A stretch of DNA of 54,261 nucleotides from the NCBI RefSeq assembly GCF_000382345.1, contig NZ_KB908119.1, forward strand, positions 1 to 54,261, read 5' to 3'. Of the stretch, positions 17,837 to 26,928 are shown piece by piece. Positions within the stretch are counted from its first letter, which is position 1. Each line of letters begins with the position of its first letter. The translations under genes and the position numbers were made by a program. The notes beneath the pieces are model-generated. The model was given only the letters and a program-made list of their open reading frames with translations, searched no databases and was not told the origin of the DNA. Source of the stretch: Massilia niastensis DSM 21313. GTDB taxonomy: Bacteria; Pseudomonadota; Gammaproteobacteria; Burkholderiales; Burkholderiaceae_D.

Positions 17837-18826
17837 GTGAATCACCTCAAACCATCCGGACGACCAGTCGCCAATGAGCGCCATCCCCTCTCCACACGCA
17901 CCTACCGTGTTGCCACCACCGCCATAGAGCAATGCTGGCTGCTGGTGTCGAAGTGCCTGCAGTATCGGATTCCCAGTGCGCTGGTCTATGGCGAGAGCCG
18001 GTTGGGAAAGACCTACGCGATCGAATACCTGCGCATGCTGATCCACCGCGAGCTGCCCTGCGTGCCGACATTTCACGTGCAGGCCGAGTACAAGGTCAGT
18101 CGTAGCGAAGGGGCGTTCTTTTCCAGCCTGTTGCGCGCGGTACGCCATCCGCAACCCGATGCCGGCCGTAACGCCTATAAACGCAAGGCCCTGCACGATC
18201 GCCTGCTGGCGGTGGCCGAATCCCAGGGCGGCACCACGATCGTCCTGTTTTGTGATGAAGCCCAGCGGTACTCGCTGCACGAATATGAATGGTTACGCGA
18301 TGTCCACGACGAACTGGCACAGAGCGGTGTACGACTGACGACGTTCCTGTTTCGCCAGGAGCGGCTGTGCGAACAGCGTGCCCGTTTTCAGGAGTTCGGC
18401 GACACCCAGATCGTCAAGCGTTTCATGGCCGAGACCTTGCGCTTTCGTGGTGTATGCAGTGCGCTCGACGCCGCCACCTGCCTCAGGAGTTACGACGAAC
18501 ATGAATATCCGATTGGAAGTGACTGGAGCTTTACACGCTACTACCTGCCCTACGCCTTCGAGGCCGGCCTGCGGCTGGAACAGCGCGCGCATCTGGTCTG
18601 GAGTGCATTCGCCAGGGCGCACGAGCATGCGGCGCTGGCGGGCCGCGTTGAAATGCCGATGGAGTATTTCTCACGCGCGGTGGAGGCCGTTCTCTTGGAC
18701 GGACTGACACGCGATGCGCTTGATTTCGAGCTATCAAAACAACGCTGGGCCGAGGTGGTGAGGCACAGCGGCTACGTCGCTTCCGAACAGGCCGTCGAGC
18801 GTAACGCGCGCGGACTGGGTCACTGA
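17837..18826 (+). CDS. tnsC: TnsC/TniB-like AAA+ ATPase, copy A
   Basis: This 329-residue ATPase links target choice to the transposase. Walker A is GESRLGKT (about 52-59) and Walker B is IVLFCDEAQ (Asp140-Glu141). A sensor region follows with TTFLFRQERL and QIVKRFM. The start is GTG at 17837, with GGTGCCACCCG upstream, and it is conserved in copy B. Family knowledge: ATP-bound TnsC forms filaments on DNA, recruits TnsAB and is directed by TniQ. The gene is intact. Confidence 0.88.
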   Translation: MNHLKPSGRPVANERHPLSTRTYRVATTAIEQCWLLVSKCLQYRIPSALVYGESRLGKTYAIEYLRMLIHRELPCVPTFHVQAEYKVSRSEGAFFSSLLRAVRHPQPDAGRNAYKRKALHDRLLAVAESQGGTTIVLFCDEAQRYSLHEYEWLRDVHDELAQSGVRLTTFLFRQERLCEQRARFQEFGDTQIVKRFMAETLRFRGVCSALDAATCLRSYDEHEYPIGSDWSFTRYYLPYAFEAGLRLEQRAHLVWSAFARAHEHAALAGRVEMPMEYFSRAVEAVLLDGLTRDALDFELSKQRWAEVVRHSGYVASEQAVERNARGLGH

Positions 18827-18838
18827 GTCCGCCTTCGC

Positions 18839-20057
18839 ATGTGCTTGCCCTTGCTCGTCATTCCGCCCGGCGGCATCAACGTGGTCGCCTCGCTCAGGCT
18901 TTCGCCACAGCTATTCGTACCGTATGAAACGGCGTGGGCATGGAGCGCCAAGCTGGCGGCGGCGAACGCGCTGTCAGCATTCGAGGTGGCCGGACTGATG
19001 GGGATCCCGGCGACGCATCCGCCCTCTTTGCTACCGCCGCGCACACCGCGGGCTGCGCTGACGTTAGGAAGGAACATGGGAGTGCCAACCTGGCAGGTCA
19101 AACAGGCTTTCCTGGGCGGCGACCCGCAGTCCCTGCATCCCTTGATGTCCGAGTTCCTGCGCAGGTGTCCGGCATGTGTCAGGCTGGGCTACCATCTGAT
19201 TCTTCATCAAATGCGCGTGCTGGATACCTGCCCGCTGCACCACGTGCCGCTGCGCGAGCACTGTGCACGCTGCGCGGCGCATTTTGGCATATGACCTGGG
19301 CTCGTCCAAAGTGCATGGCCCGATCACCTGTCCCGGATGCACGGCGCCGCTACTGCCAGTCACGCGGAGCGGCTACCCGACCACAGGTACGATCACGGCC
19401 GGAGAGTTCGGCTTGATCGCACGCTGGCTAGCCTTCTTGAAGCGCCGGGCAGCGCAGCCAGCATGGCGCAATGGCTGTGTCCTGGTAAACACGGGCCAGC
19501 ATGCCCTCACCGCTTATGCGCAGGAGGCGGTGCGGGCGAGCGTGCCAGCCGGTGTGGGTCGTCGTCCTGTTACCGGGCAGCGCGCAAGCTGGACCAGGAA
19601 TGCCGAATACCGGGAACTGAAGCTGCGCTACTGGCAGCATGCCAATGCACAGTGCCTGCAATGCGATAAGCCATCGCGCCACTGGTACCGGCACTTGCTG
19701 AAAGGCGGTGCCACAGAGGACACACCAAGCGTCCACGTGCTTGCTTTCGTCTATTGGCGCATGACGTGGCAAGGCTGCAGCAACCCGTACCTTCTACGTC
19801 GCGGACATGGCTTGCCGTTGTATGGCGTCGCCGAGTGGCAGGCCGCCCAGCCGGCACCGGATGACGATGATCGCGACGCGGAACTCAGCGTGTTTTCCGC
19901 AGCGTTGGAGGCATCCTGGGACGAATGGCTGGGCTGCATCGACCTGCTTGGGATCACGACGCTAGAGCGACGAATTTGGCGTTTGCGCGCCGTTCCAAGC
20001 GCCTATATACCATTGCCGCAAAGACAACTGAAGCGTACCACCAACAATTTTGCATAA
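18839..20057 (+). pseudogene. tniQ: TniQ-like target-selection protein, copy A, one frameshift
   Basis: The first frame (18839-19294) carries the TniQ N-terminus and zinc-finger pattern (RRCPACVRLGYH, then TCPLHHVPLREHCARC). It stops at a TGA just after AAHFGI. The protein continues in another frame from about 19285 (YDLGSSKVHGPITCPGC) to 20057. Comparison with copy B shows one extra T near 19283-19286. Corrected, the product would be about 405 residues, near normal for TniQ. Without it the element would lack its own target selector unless the shift is bypassed. The last codons and stop lie inside the first right-end repeat. Confidence 0.8.
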
Positions 20058-20171
20058 TTACTTCGTGAGCGGACTAAGTAATTGATTTTAAAATGAATTA
20101 TTTTTCACATTCGAAGAGTCATTAATTTTTGCACTTTTACTTCGTTTTTTTAGCAAAATTACTTCGTATGA
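20046..20171 (+). repeat. Right end of Tn7-like copy A, transposase-binding repeats
   Basis: Three repeats occur: AATTTTGCATAATTACTTCG at 20046-20065, TTTTTGCACTTTTACTTCG near 20127-20145, and TAGCAAAATTACTTCGTATGA at the border. The first overlaps the tniQ stop codon. The outermost is followed by a DUF4209 gene fragment. Confidence 0.7.
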
Positions 20172-20563
20172 GGGCTGGCTATTGCGGCGAGATGGTCGAC
20201 GCAATGCATATACTGATGCCGCAGTTTGAGCACATTGTGCGGCAAGTGCTGCAGGGTGCCGAAGCGCTCACCGCGCATCACAAGGATGGTCTCGACATGG
20301 AAGTCGCGCTCACCCGTTTGGTCGACCGGCCGCAGATGGCCGAGGAATTCGGCGACGGATCAAAACTGGACATCCATGCGATCATGTGCGATCGCGCTGG
20401 CCCGAACCTGCGCAACGACTTGGCACACGGGTTAGCAAATGAAGAGGCGTGCGAATCGGCACATGCCCTGTACGCGTGGTGGGTGGTACTGCAATTGATC
20501 ACGGAGACAGCCGCTGCCGCTGCGGCTCAGAATGAAGCAGAGACAGAAAAGGTAATAACGTAG
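20168..20563 (+). pseudogene. DUF4209 protein, C-terminal fragment
   Basis: About 130 residues match the C-terminus of DUF4209 proteins: HILMPQFEHIVRQVL, a middle DGLDMEVALTRL segment, then GPNLRNDLAHGLAN with the conserved RNxxAHG motif, and AWWVVLQLI. The ATG at 20168 lies in the right end of Tn7-like copy A, so the transposon cut off the 5' part and supplies a chance start codon. The missing half is not found left of the transposon. DUF4209 genes are often found in defence-rich islands; their function is not established here. Confidence 0.7.
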
Positions 20564-20829
20564 CTTCATCGCAACAATTTGAAAAACATGCGCTTCACGC
20601 CTGGCGAGGTGGCCGCGTGTGCGAAGCGCTCTTGCACCGATCAGCGCGTTATTCTCGTGCATCACTTGTAGAGCATCCTGTAGCCCAGAACAGGTGAGGC
20701 CACCCTGCCACATCGTCAGGTGTCATGTGGCAAGAACTCTACACTATGTAAAAGTTACACCATTTCCGCCAAGAACTAGATCGTAAACTATGGCAATATT
20801 TGCAATCCACTTTGTTTGCTACCTACACC
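20564..20829. other. Gap before the TIR gene
   Basis: No gene is recognised. A minus-strand frame (20432-20713) is open but has no known domain. The stretch before the TIR start is AT-rich (AACTATGGCAATATTTGCAA near 20788) and may hold its promoter. Confidence 0.3.
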
Positions 20830-21321
20830 ATGCCAGTTAAGGTTTTTATCAGCTATTCCCACAAAGACGAGCATCACAAAGAGGCGCTCGCAGAACATCT
20901 GACTATGCTTCAACGGAACGGTGTAATTAGTACTTGGGACGATAGACAACTTGTCGCTGGCGACGACTGGAAAGATCAGATATCCGCTAACCTTGAGGAA
21001 GCAGAACTCATCCTGTTCTTGGTTAGCCCGTCTTTCCTCGCCTCCTCCTACTGCTTTGATGTCGAATTCGCAAGAGCACGTGCAAAGCACGCTGAAGGTA
21101 GCGCAATCCTAGTGCCAATCTTCGTGCGAGCTAGCGACTGGAAGTCAAGTGACCTTCAGGCTTACCAAGGATTGCCCAAAGATGCAGAGCCGGTGGCGAA
21201 ATGGCCTGATCAAGACGAAGCATGGATGAATGTCATCGATGGATTGAAGAAGCGATTGGCTATATTTGCCACGAAGAAATCGACCGTGGTCATCTCTGCC
21301 GACCAAAAAAAAAAGCTATAG
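20830..21321 (+). CDS. TIR domain protein (or TIR part of a TIR-STAND fusion)
   Basis: This 163-residue protein is a complete TIR domain. It opens with VKVFISYSHKDE, then GVISTWDDRQLVAGDDWKDQI, LILFLVSPSFLASSYCFDVE with the candidate NADase glutamate Glu79, and a DW segment near residue 97. ATG 20830 is chosen because MPVKVFISYS is the usual start of such proteins. In antiviral systems such domains degrade NAD+ or make signalling nucleotides once a sensor is triggered. The frame stops at TAG 21319, seven bases after a run of ten A. The STAND ATPase continues in the -1 frame from the same run, so the two probably form one polypeptide. Confidence 0.85.
   Translation: MPVKVFISYSHKDEHHKEALAEHLTMLQRNGVISTWDDRQLVAGDDWKDQISANLEEAELILFLVSPSFLASSYCFDVEFARARAKHAEGSAILVPIFVRASDWKSSDLQAYQGLPKDAEPVAKWPDQDEAWMNVIDGLKKRLAIFATKKSTVVISADQKKKL
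21305..21321 (+). promoter_or_regulatory. Candidate -1 slippage site between TIR and STAND frames
   Basis: Ten consecutive A (21305-21314) followed by G place the heptamer A AAA AAG in the TIR reading frame at 21309-21315. This is the slippery sequence used in dnaX. A -1 shift gives KKK then AIAEPCLTW in the STAND frame. Without a shift, TAG follows two codons later. The palindrome AGCTATAGCT lies immediately downstream. Transcriptional slippage on ten A is an alternative, as is a homopolymer error. Confidence 0.55.
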
Positions 21322-23396
21322 CTGAACCCTGCCTTACATGGCTGGACGACACAGAGGTCGCGCTGTCACATAGAAGAGTTAACAAAATTTCGTTGACTAG
21401 TATATATGTGTCATTGGACATCGAAGAGCTCGGTTCATCCCGTGCGGATGATCGCATCATCAAGAATTCGACCTATATTTTTGAGGAGAAGGGGCGCTTC
21501 TTAGTGTCTGGCGAGGAGCAACAAGGTAAGACAACTTTGTTGAAGAGTGCATTCCGCTTCTTTGCCGCGAAAGGGATACCAGTTGTGTATCTTAATGCAT
21601 CATCTATAACTGGCTCGGACTTAAATAAGCTCATTGGTAAGGCTATTTCCTCACAATACGAAGGCCTCACTATTGATGACATCCTATCTGCTCAGGATCG
21701 AGTTCTCCTGCTGGACAACCTTCACGAAATCGGCCTAAACGAGAAATTTCGGGGTACTTTCCTCGAAGCAGTCACTGCCGCTTTCGACCACATCATTGTT
21801 ACATGTAGCTCGTCTTTTATGTATTCCGTCCCCGATGTTACGACATTGGACGATTACAGGAAGTTTGAGTTGATGGGTATGGGGCATGTCAAACGCGCAG
21901 AAATCGTGGAGAAATGGGTGGCACTGGGTATAGAGGAGTCTATTTGTGAAAAGGACCTCTACAACCAATGCGATGAAATCAAAGCAAAGCTAGACGCAAT
22001 CATTCGCAAAAATATCGTACCTGCTAAGCCAATTTATGTGCTTATGCTTCTGCAGATGCTGGAAGCATATTCGCAGCAGAGCCTTGATCTTTCATCATAT
22101 GGTCACTGTTACCAGCAACTCGTCTATCAGGCCTTCGATAACGCCAAGATACCAAAGCGCGAGTTTGACACGTATCTTAACGTTCTTACAGAGCTATCTT
22201 GGGACATCCACACGTCTGGTGAGGGAATCAACTCTGCAGGACTAGATACGTTCTTTAAAAACTACCAAGAGACGTTTTTATCGGTAGATGGTGAGGCAAT
22301 CATCACCAAGCTTGAGGCGAACTCAATCCTCCAGACACGTGACCATAGAATACATTTCAAGTATCCCTACCTATATTACTTTTTTGTAGCAAAGCGTATT
22401 GCTGAGTCTTATTCTACATCAGAGCAAACTCGCGAGTCAGTGAAGACTCTTATTGACAACCTGCATCGTGAAGACTACGCCAACATATTAGTTTTCGTCA
22501 CCCATCACACGCGGGAAAAATGGGTATTAGATGAGATCAATACCGCCTTGGGCTCTCTGTTTTCCCAGCATGAGCCATCTACTCTATCCAAGGACGAGGT
22601 GGCATTCATGCAAGAGTTCATTGCCAAGATCCCGGAGTTGGTTATCGAGCAGCGTGAAATACGAGCTGAGCGTCAAAAACGCAACGAGGAACTCGACGAG
22701 ATTGAGCGATTCGACGAAGAACCTGGCCCCTTATCGTTAAGTGAAGAGTCTAAGAAGGTATTGTCACATGAACTTCCTGCTCTCGTTAATAAAACTTTTA
22801 AGGGAATGGAGCTCTCAGGTCAGATAATCCGAAACCGCCACGCAACACTTCCAAGAGTCAAGCTCCTAGAACTTGCCCAAGAAGGGGCATTCTGTGGCCT
22901 TCGTTTTTTGACATTCTTTATCGACATCTCAGATGCCGCAAAGTCGGAAGTAATTAAATATGTGGCAAATAGTCTCAAAAGCAATCCAGAACTGACAAAT
23001 GCCGAGATACAAGAGCATGCAACCAATCAATTTCTAGTGTTAACCTATGGGGTAATCAATAACGTTCTTCGTAAGATTGCCTCATCAATCGGTTCAAAAG
23101 AGGCTAGCGAAATATACGCACAGCTACAAATACAAGAGCAATCGCCGGCAGTTATCTTATTGGAACAAGCCATCTCTCTACAGTTCACAAGGAAACTTGA
23201 TATAGCAAAGCTAAGCGATACTTATTCAAAGATCAAAAGCAATCCAGTGTGTGTTCGCATCCTGAAAGATATGGCTGTACAACATGTATATATGTTTCCC
23301 GTGGGATATAAAGAGAAACAACAACTATCCTCTCTGCTGCATATACCAGTTCAAAGCCAGCGCATAATGGACCGAAAGAAGTCCACAAAGGGATGA
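21312..23396 (+). CDS. STAND/NACHT-like NTPase, C-terminal part of TIR-STAND
   Basis: About 694 residues in the -1 frame relative to the TIR gene. The linker contains WLDDTEVALSHRRV and SLTSIYVSLDIEEL. Walker A is SGEEQQGKTTLL (codons near 21510) and Walker B is RVLLLDNLHEI. A winged-helix-like region and a long helical C-terminus with a charged stretch (about 22640-22720) follow, probably the sensor part. No ATG with a ribosome site exists near the start of this frame; the nearest upstream ATG (21222) is inside the TIR gene. Expression therefore most likely depends on frameshifting from the TIR frame, giving a fusion of about 855 residues. TIR-STAND proteins act as invader sensors that trigger NAD+ loss; that role is inferred. 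Confidence 0.75.
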   Translation, partial: KAIAEPCLTWLDDTEVALSHRRVNKISLTSIYVSLDIEELGSSRADDRIIKNSTYIFEEKGRFLVSGEEQQGKTTLLKSAFRFFAAKGIPVVYLNASSITGSDLNKLIGKAISSQYEGLTIDDILSAQDRVLLLDNLHEIGLNEKFRGTFLEAVTAAFDHIIVTCSSSFMYSVPDVTTLDDYRKFELMGMGHVKRAEIVEKWVALGIEESICEKDLYNQCDEIKAKLDAIIRKNIVPAKPIYVLMLLQMLEAYSQQSLDLSSYGHCYQQLVYQAFDNAKIPKREFDTYLNVLTELSWDIHTSGEGINSAGLDTFFKNYQETFLSVDGEAIITKLEANSILQTRDHRIHFKYPYLYYFFVAKRIAESYSTSEQTRESVKTLIDNLHREDYANILVFVTHHTREKWVLDEINTALGSLFSQHEPSTLSKDEVAFMQEFIAKIPELVIEQREIRAERQKRNEELDEIERFDEEPGPLSLSEESKKVLSHELPALVNKTFKGMELSGQIIRNRHATLPRVKLLELAQEGAFCGLRFLTFFIDISDAAKSEVIKYVANSLKSNPELTNAEIQEHATNQFLVLTYGVINNVLRKIASSIGSKEASEIYAQLQIQEQSPAVILLEQAISLQFTRKLDIAKLSDTYSKIKSNPVCVRILKDMAVQHVYMFPVGYKEKQQLSSLLHIPVQSQRIMDRKKSTKG

Positions 23397-23412
23397 GTAA
23401 TTAGTAAGATAT

Positions 23413-24122
23413 GGCTCTGGTGCTAACCTGCAGCTGGGCTAGAATGACGGCCTTTGCCCAGCATGCGCAGTCCGAGCAAGAGCGACCTGTTCAAGGGTCG
23501 ACACTTCGAACAAGAGATCATCCTTCTGTGCGTGCGCTGGTACCTGCGCTATAAGCTGGCGTACCGCGACCTGGTCGAGATGATGGCCGAGCGTGGCCTG
23601 CCGATCGCTCACACGACAATCCTTCGCTGGGTTCAGCGGTACGCGCCAGAGTTCGACAAGCGCTGGAGCCGCTTCTCGGCGGCGGTTGGTACTTCCTGGC
23701 GAGTGGATGAGACCTACGTAAGGATCCGCGGCCGGTGGGCGTATCTCTACCGTGCGGCTGATGCATTAGGCAAGACTGTCGACTTCCGGCTCTGCCCACG
23801 GCGCAACGTCGCCTCGGCAAAAGCCTTTTTTCGAAAGGCCCTGCGCTCCCAGCGTCGACCGCCCGCGACTATTACACTGGACGGCTACGCAGCCTCCCAC
23901 CGGGCCGTGCGCGAACTTCAACAACAGGGACGACTTCCCACCTTGACCAAGCTTCGCTCGTCAAAATACCTGAACAATCTGATCGAACAAGATCATCGCA
24001 ACGTGAAGTCCAGGCTGGGGGTCAATGCTGGGCTTAAAGAACCTCGCTTCTGCTGCCACGAGAATTCGTGGCATTGAGCTCATGCATCGCATTCGCAAAG
24101 GGCAGTTCGACTTGCGTAGTCG
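23413..24122 (+). mobile_element. IS6-family element, right end lost
   Basis: The left terminus GGCTCTGGTGCTAAC (23413-23427) matches the IS6/IS26 type end GGCTCTGTTGCAAA. One transposase gene follows. The right inverted repeat is missing: the left end of Tn7-like copy B begins at about 24123, within the last codons of the transposase. Confidence 0.75.
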
Positions 24123-24135
24123 TCATACAAAGTAA
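23463..24135 (+). pseudogene. IS6-family transposase, frameshifted near the C-terminus
   Basis: The DDE residues are Asp82 (WRVDETYVRI), Asp140 (TITLDGYAA) and Glu175 (NNLIEQDHRNV), following a zinc-ribbon-less N-terminal helix-turn-helix (about 30-62). A fifth G in the run at 24017-24021 shifts the frame, so the product ends at 24077. Removing one G restores SMLGLKNLASAATRIRGIEL and a stop at 24133-24135. That stop lies in the transposon B end, so the natural C-terminus was also replaced. ATG 23463 is used rather than TTG 23454. Confidence 0.8.
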
Positions 24136-24266
24136 TTCTGTGAACACCCTCCTACGGTAACGCATTGATTTTTCAAGCCGCCTCGATCTTTTGTTCACAC
24201 TTTTGCTTCGCATGCTAGCGAAGCAATTTTGGAACAAGCTTGAAATCCGAAGTAAATCTGCTAACT
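24123..24266 (+). repeat. Left end of Tn7-like copy B
   Basis: The repeats are TCATACAAAGTAATTCTG at the border, GCGAAGCAATTTTGGAAC near 24219 preceded by the palindromic partner CACTTTTGCTTCGC (24198-24211), and CCGAAGTAAATCTGC near 24248. The spacing parallels the left end of copy A. Confidence 0.65.
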
Positions 24267-24290
24267 TGCTGGCAAACAGCCGAGACCCGC

Positions 24291-24920
24291 ATGGCGCCTA
24301 CGTCTTCGAAGCCACGCTTCACCCAGGCAATTGCCAGTGCGGGTCCGAACGATGCCGCGCGATATGAGTTTTGGGCGCCAAAAATCGGGCGCAGGGTGAC
24401 GCTGTTCACCCCCTTACAAGTGCGCATCTGGACGCTGCTGGAAGGAACGCCTCGGGTTACCGCTTATTGCGAGCGACCGGCTTATTGGCAGCACGACGGT
24501 GGAAAACTTCTGCCGGATTTTTGGGTCAAGGCCGGGCGGCGCGAAGCATGCTGGATCATCACCAGCGACTCCCAACCGGAGGGTACCGAAACCCTGAGTT
24601 TGAGCGAAGAGATCGAGATGCGTTACATCGACGTCAGGAGCCTGGCGTCGCGCAGTGTCTGGATTGAGAACTGGATAAGGATCCTGCCGTATCTGTCGGC
24701 GAATGCGCGTTTCGTCAGCGACCGGCTAATGAGGGACATGGAACAGGCATCGTCGTCAGGGCCAACGCTGGGTGAAATCGAACGTGATTTCCAGCCTCAC
24801 GATATCGTGCTAGTACGCACCGCGGTATTGATGCTGTTGCACCAGGGGCGCGTCAAGCCCCCCGCTCTGCGCGAACGGGCACTCGACTCCCGGACTGTTT
24901 TTCGGAGTTTAAGGCCATGA
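24291..24920 (+). CDS. tnsA: TnsA-like endonuclease subunit, copy B
   Basis: This 209-residue protein has the same length and motif positions as copy A: Glu51 (LLEGTPRV) and Asp76 (LPDFWVKAG). The strand that should carry the lysine reads REACWIITSD. The lysine is thus absent in both copies, so its loss predates their split. The open frame extends to 24240, but ATG 24291 matches copy A and the shared context ACCCGCATGGCGCC. It overlaps tnsB by four bases. The gene is intact although its neighbours are broken. Confidence 0.75.
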   Translation: MAPTSSKPRFTQAIASAGPNDAARYEFWAPKIGRRVTLFTPLQVRIWTLLEGTPRVTAYCERPAYWQHDGGKLLPDFWVKAGRREACWIITSDSQPEGTETLSLSEEIEMRYIDVRSLASRSVWIENWIRILPYLSANARFVSDRLMRDMEQASSSGPTLGEIERDFQPHDIVLVRTAVLMLLHQGRVKPPALRERALDSRTVFRSLRP

Positions 24921-26899
24921 GCAAATCGCAAAGCACAGCTGGTACCGATCGCGCGGATCCAAGTGGATGGCCGACCGTGGCCTGGCCAATGCTCACCGAT
25001 CGCCAGCGAGACTTGTTTCGGGCTCGAGAGGAAGCGGTGAGACGCTATTGCCGCCGTGAGCCGCTGCGTATCATCGCTGCCGCCACCGGCGTCCCCTTTA
25101 ACTCGATACCTCGGCTCTATGAACGCTGTCTTCAAACGCATGCTGATAGTCGGATGCAGGGCTTCCGTGCCCTGGTCCCTTACGAACGGATCAAACCCTA
25201 TCGGCGCCTGGTAAAGATTGGGCGAGCTGGCATTGCTGGTAAGGCTGGCGTATTTTCCCAGCTGCTGCAGCGCCACCCCGAGCTTGAAGCCTTGATCGTC
25301 AGTGAATTGCAGGCGCATCGCGTCGTCGTGACCGAGGGACCGAAAGGCTTGATCCTCTCTGGATTAAGCGGCTTGCATCGGCGCTTTCGCCAGTTGTGCC
25401 TGCAGCTCGGTTTGACCGAACGCGACTACCCATTGGTGCAGAAGCAGCAAGGCATCCGAAGTCTGGCTGCGGCCGCGAAAGCCGTCGCGACGCGCACGTT
25501 CGAAACCGCCGCCGGCTCTGCGTTGGCAGACAAGCGCTCCGGCGGTGTGCGACCCGACGTCCAGGGGTTGCCGTCGGTAGCGACGCAGCCTTATGACGCC
25601 GTCGAATTCGATGGCCATCGCATCGACGTGCTTCTGCGCGTCGTCTTCGAGCGTGTTCCCGGTGTTGAGGAGTCGTTCGACATCGAGCGTGTCTGGCTGC
25701 TCACCATCATCGACGTGTGCAGTCGTGCCATATTGGGCTATCACATCGTGCTCGAACCGGAATACAGCCGCTTTGACGTGCTCAAAACCGTGGAGCGCTC
25801 GCTGGTGCCGTGGCGCCCTCCGCCACTCAGCATTCCAGGCCTACGCTATGCCCCCGGTGCGGGCATCCCGTCGGAGCGTTTTCCAGAATTGGGCTATGCA
25901 GTCTGGAACGTATTCAGCTTCGATAATGCGCGTGCCAATCTGGCTCAGGACACGTTGCGTGTGTTGACCGAAGTTATCGGATGCGGCGCCCACGCCGGGC
26001 CGGCCTATCGGCCCAACGGGCGGCCGCACATCGAACGTTTCTTCGGTACTCTGGCGTCGGTCCTGGCGCATCGTCTGCCGGGCACTACTGGAACCGGTGT
26101 CACCGATCCACGCCGGAGGATAGAGGAACTGGATGCTGGCGCACCGGCCGTGGTGCGTCTCGCCGAACTAATGGAACTGACAGCAGTTGCCATCGCCAAC
26201 TACAACGCCCAACCTCATACCAGCCTGGGCGGCCGCTCGCCGCTGGAAACGTTGGGTTACTACATCGATTAGAAGCGCATCGCGCTACGCTGGCTGGCCG
26301 AACCCATGCGACGTCATCTGTGTCTTCTGCAGCACCAGCATGAAGGTCATGTGCGTGGCAGTATCGCGCGTGGCGTGCGGCCTTACATTCAGTTCTTCAG
26401 GGCGAGTTACACCAGCCACAGCTTGGCAAGTCGTGCAGACCTGATTGGGCAACCGGTAAAGATTTATTTCGATGTCGAGGACGTACGTCTATTGCGCGTA
26501 TTCGATGTCGGTGGACGTGAGCTCGGCGTGGTCGAGGTCCAGGGTGCATGGCGCCATACAGCGCATACGCTGCGCATGCGCAGGGAAATACTGGCATTGG
26601 TGCGCGATCGTAAGCTGCTCCTCGTGCGCTACGACGATCCGGTGCAGTGCTATCTGGAGTACCTGCGCAAGCATGCAGGCAAACGGCGCCGTTCGGCCAG
26701 CAAAGCGGAAACGGCACGCCGTGCCGTCCAGGATGCATCACCGGCGCCGCAGGCCCCACCCGGGCCGGTTCAATCCGATGACAAAACGAGGGCCCCGTTG
26801 GAGGCGGCTTCCGGGAATGCGGAGGATGCCACCGCCTCGAGCGGCCCAGTAAAAGGACGGAGCCTGAGCATCGGTACCGGTCAGGTGTTCTCGCGTTAG
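24917..26899 (+). pseudogene. tnsB: TnsB-like transposase, copy B, internal stop
   Basis: Colinear with the 660-residue copy A. The catalytic residues are present (VEFDGHRI, FSFDNARAN, RPHIERFFG). At 26270-26272 a TAG replaces the CAG found in copy A (GYYIDQKRIAL), ending the product at 451 residues, before the C-terminal beta-barrel and tail. The frame is otherwise open to 26899. The single transition suggests a recent inactivation; read-through would restore the protein. Confidence 0.85.
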
Positions 26900-26928
26900 C
26901 CTCTCCTCAGGACATAAGGTGCCCACCC

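Larger units (their letters stand above)
15029..20171 (+). mobile_element. Tn7-like transposon, copy A, no cargo
   Basis: Core genes tnsA, tnsB, tnsC and tniQ lie in one compact operon between ends built from repeats of the type TTTTGCA-AATTACTTCG. The outer ends read CGTCACGCGAAGCAATT (left) and, reversed, TCATACGAAGTAATT (right). No cargo gene, CRISPR array or cas gene lies inside. No matching five-base target duplication is visible, so flanks have been rearranged or the boundary is a few bases off. Copy B at 24123-29259 is colinear and in the same orientation. All core genes are open except tniQ, which has a one-base frameshift. Confidence 0.8.

Noticed and set aside
21222..21311. Independent start of the STAND gene at ATG 21222
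   Set aside because: The 30 residues encoded before the A run are a shifted reading of the TIR C-terminus, and no ribosome site precedes the ATG. Frameshift fusion explains the frames better.
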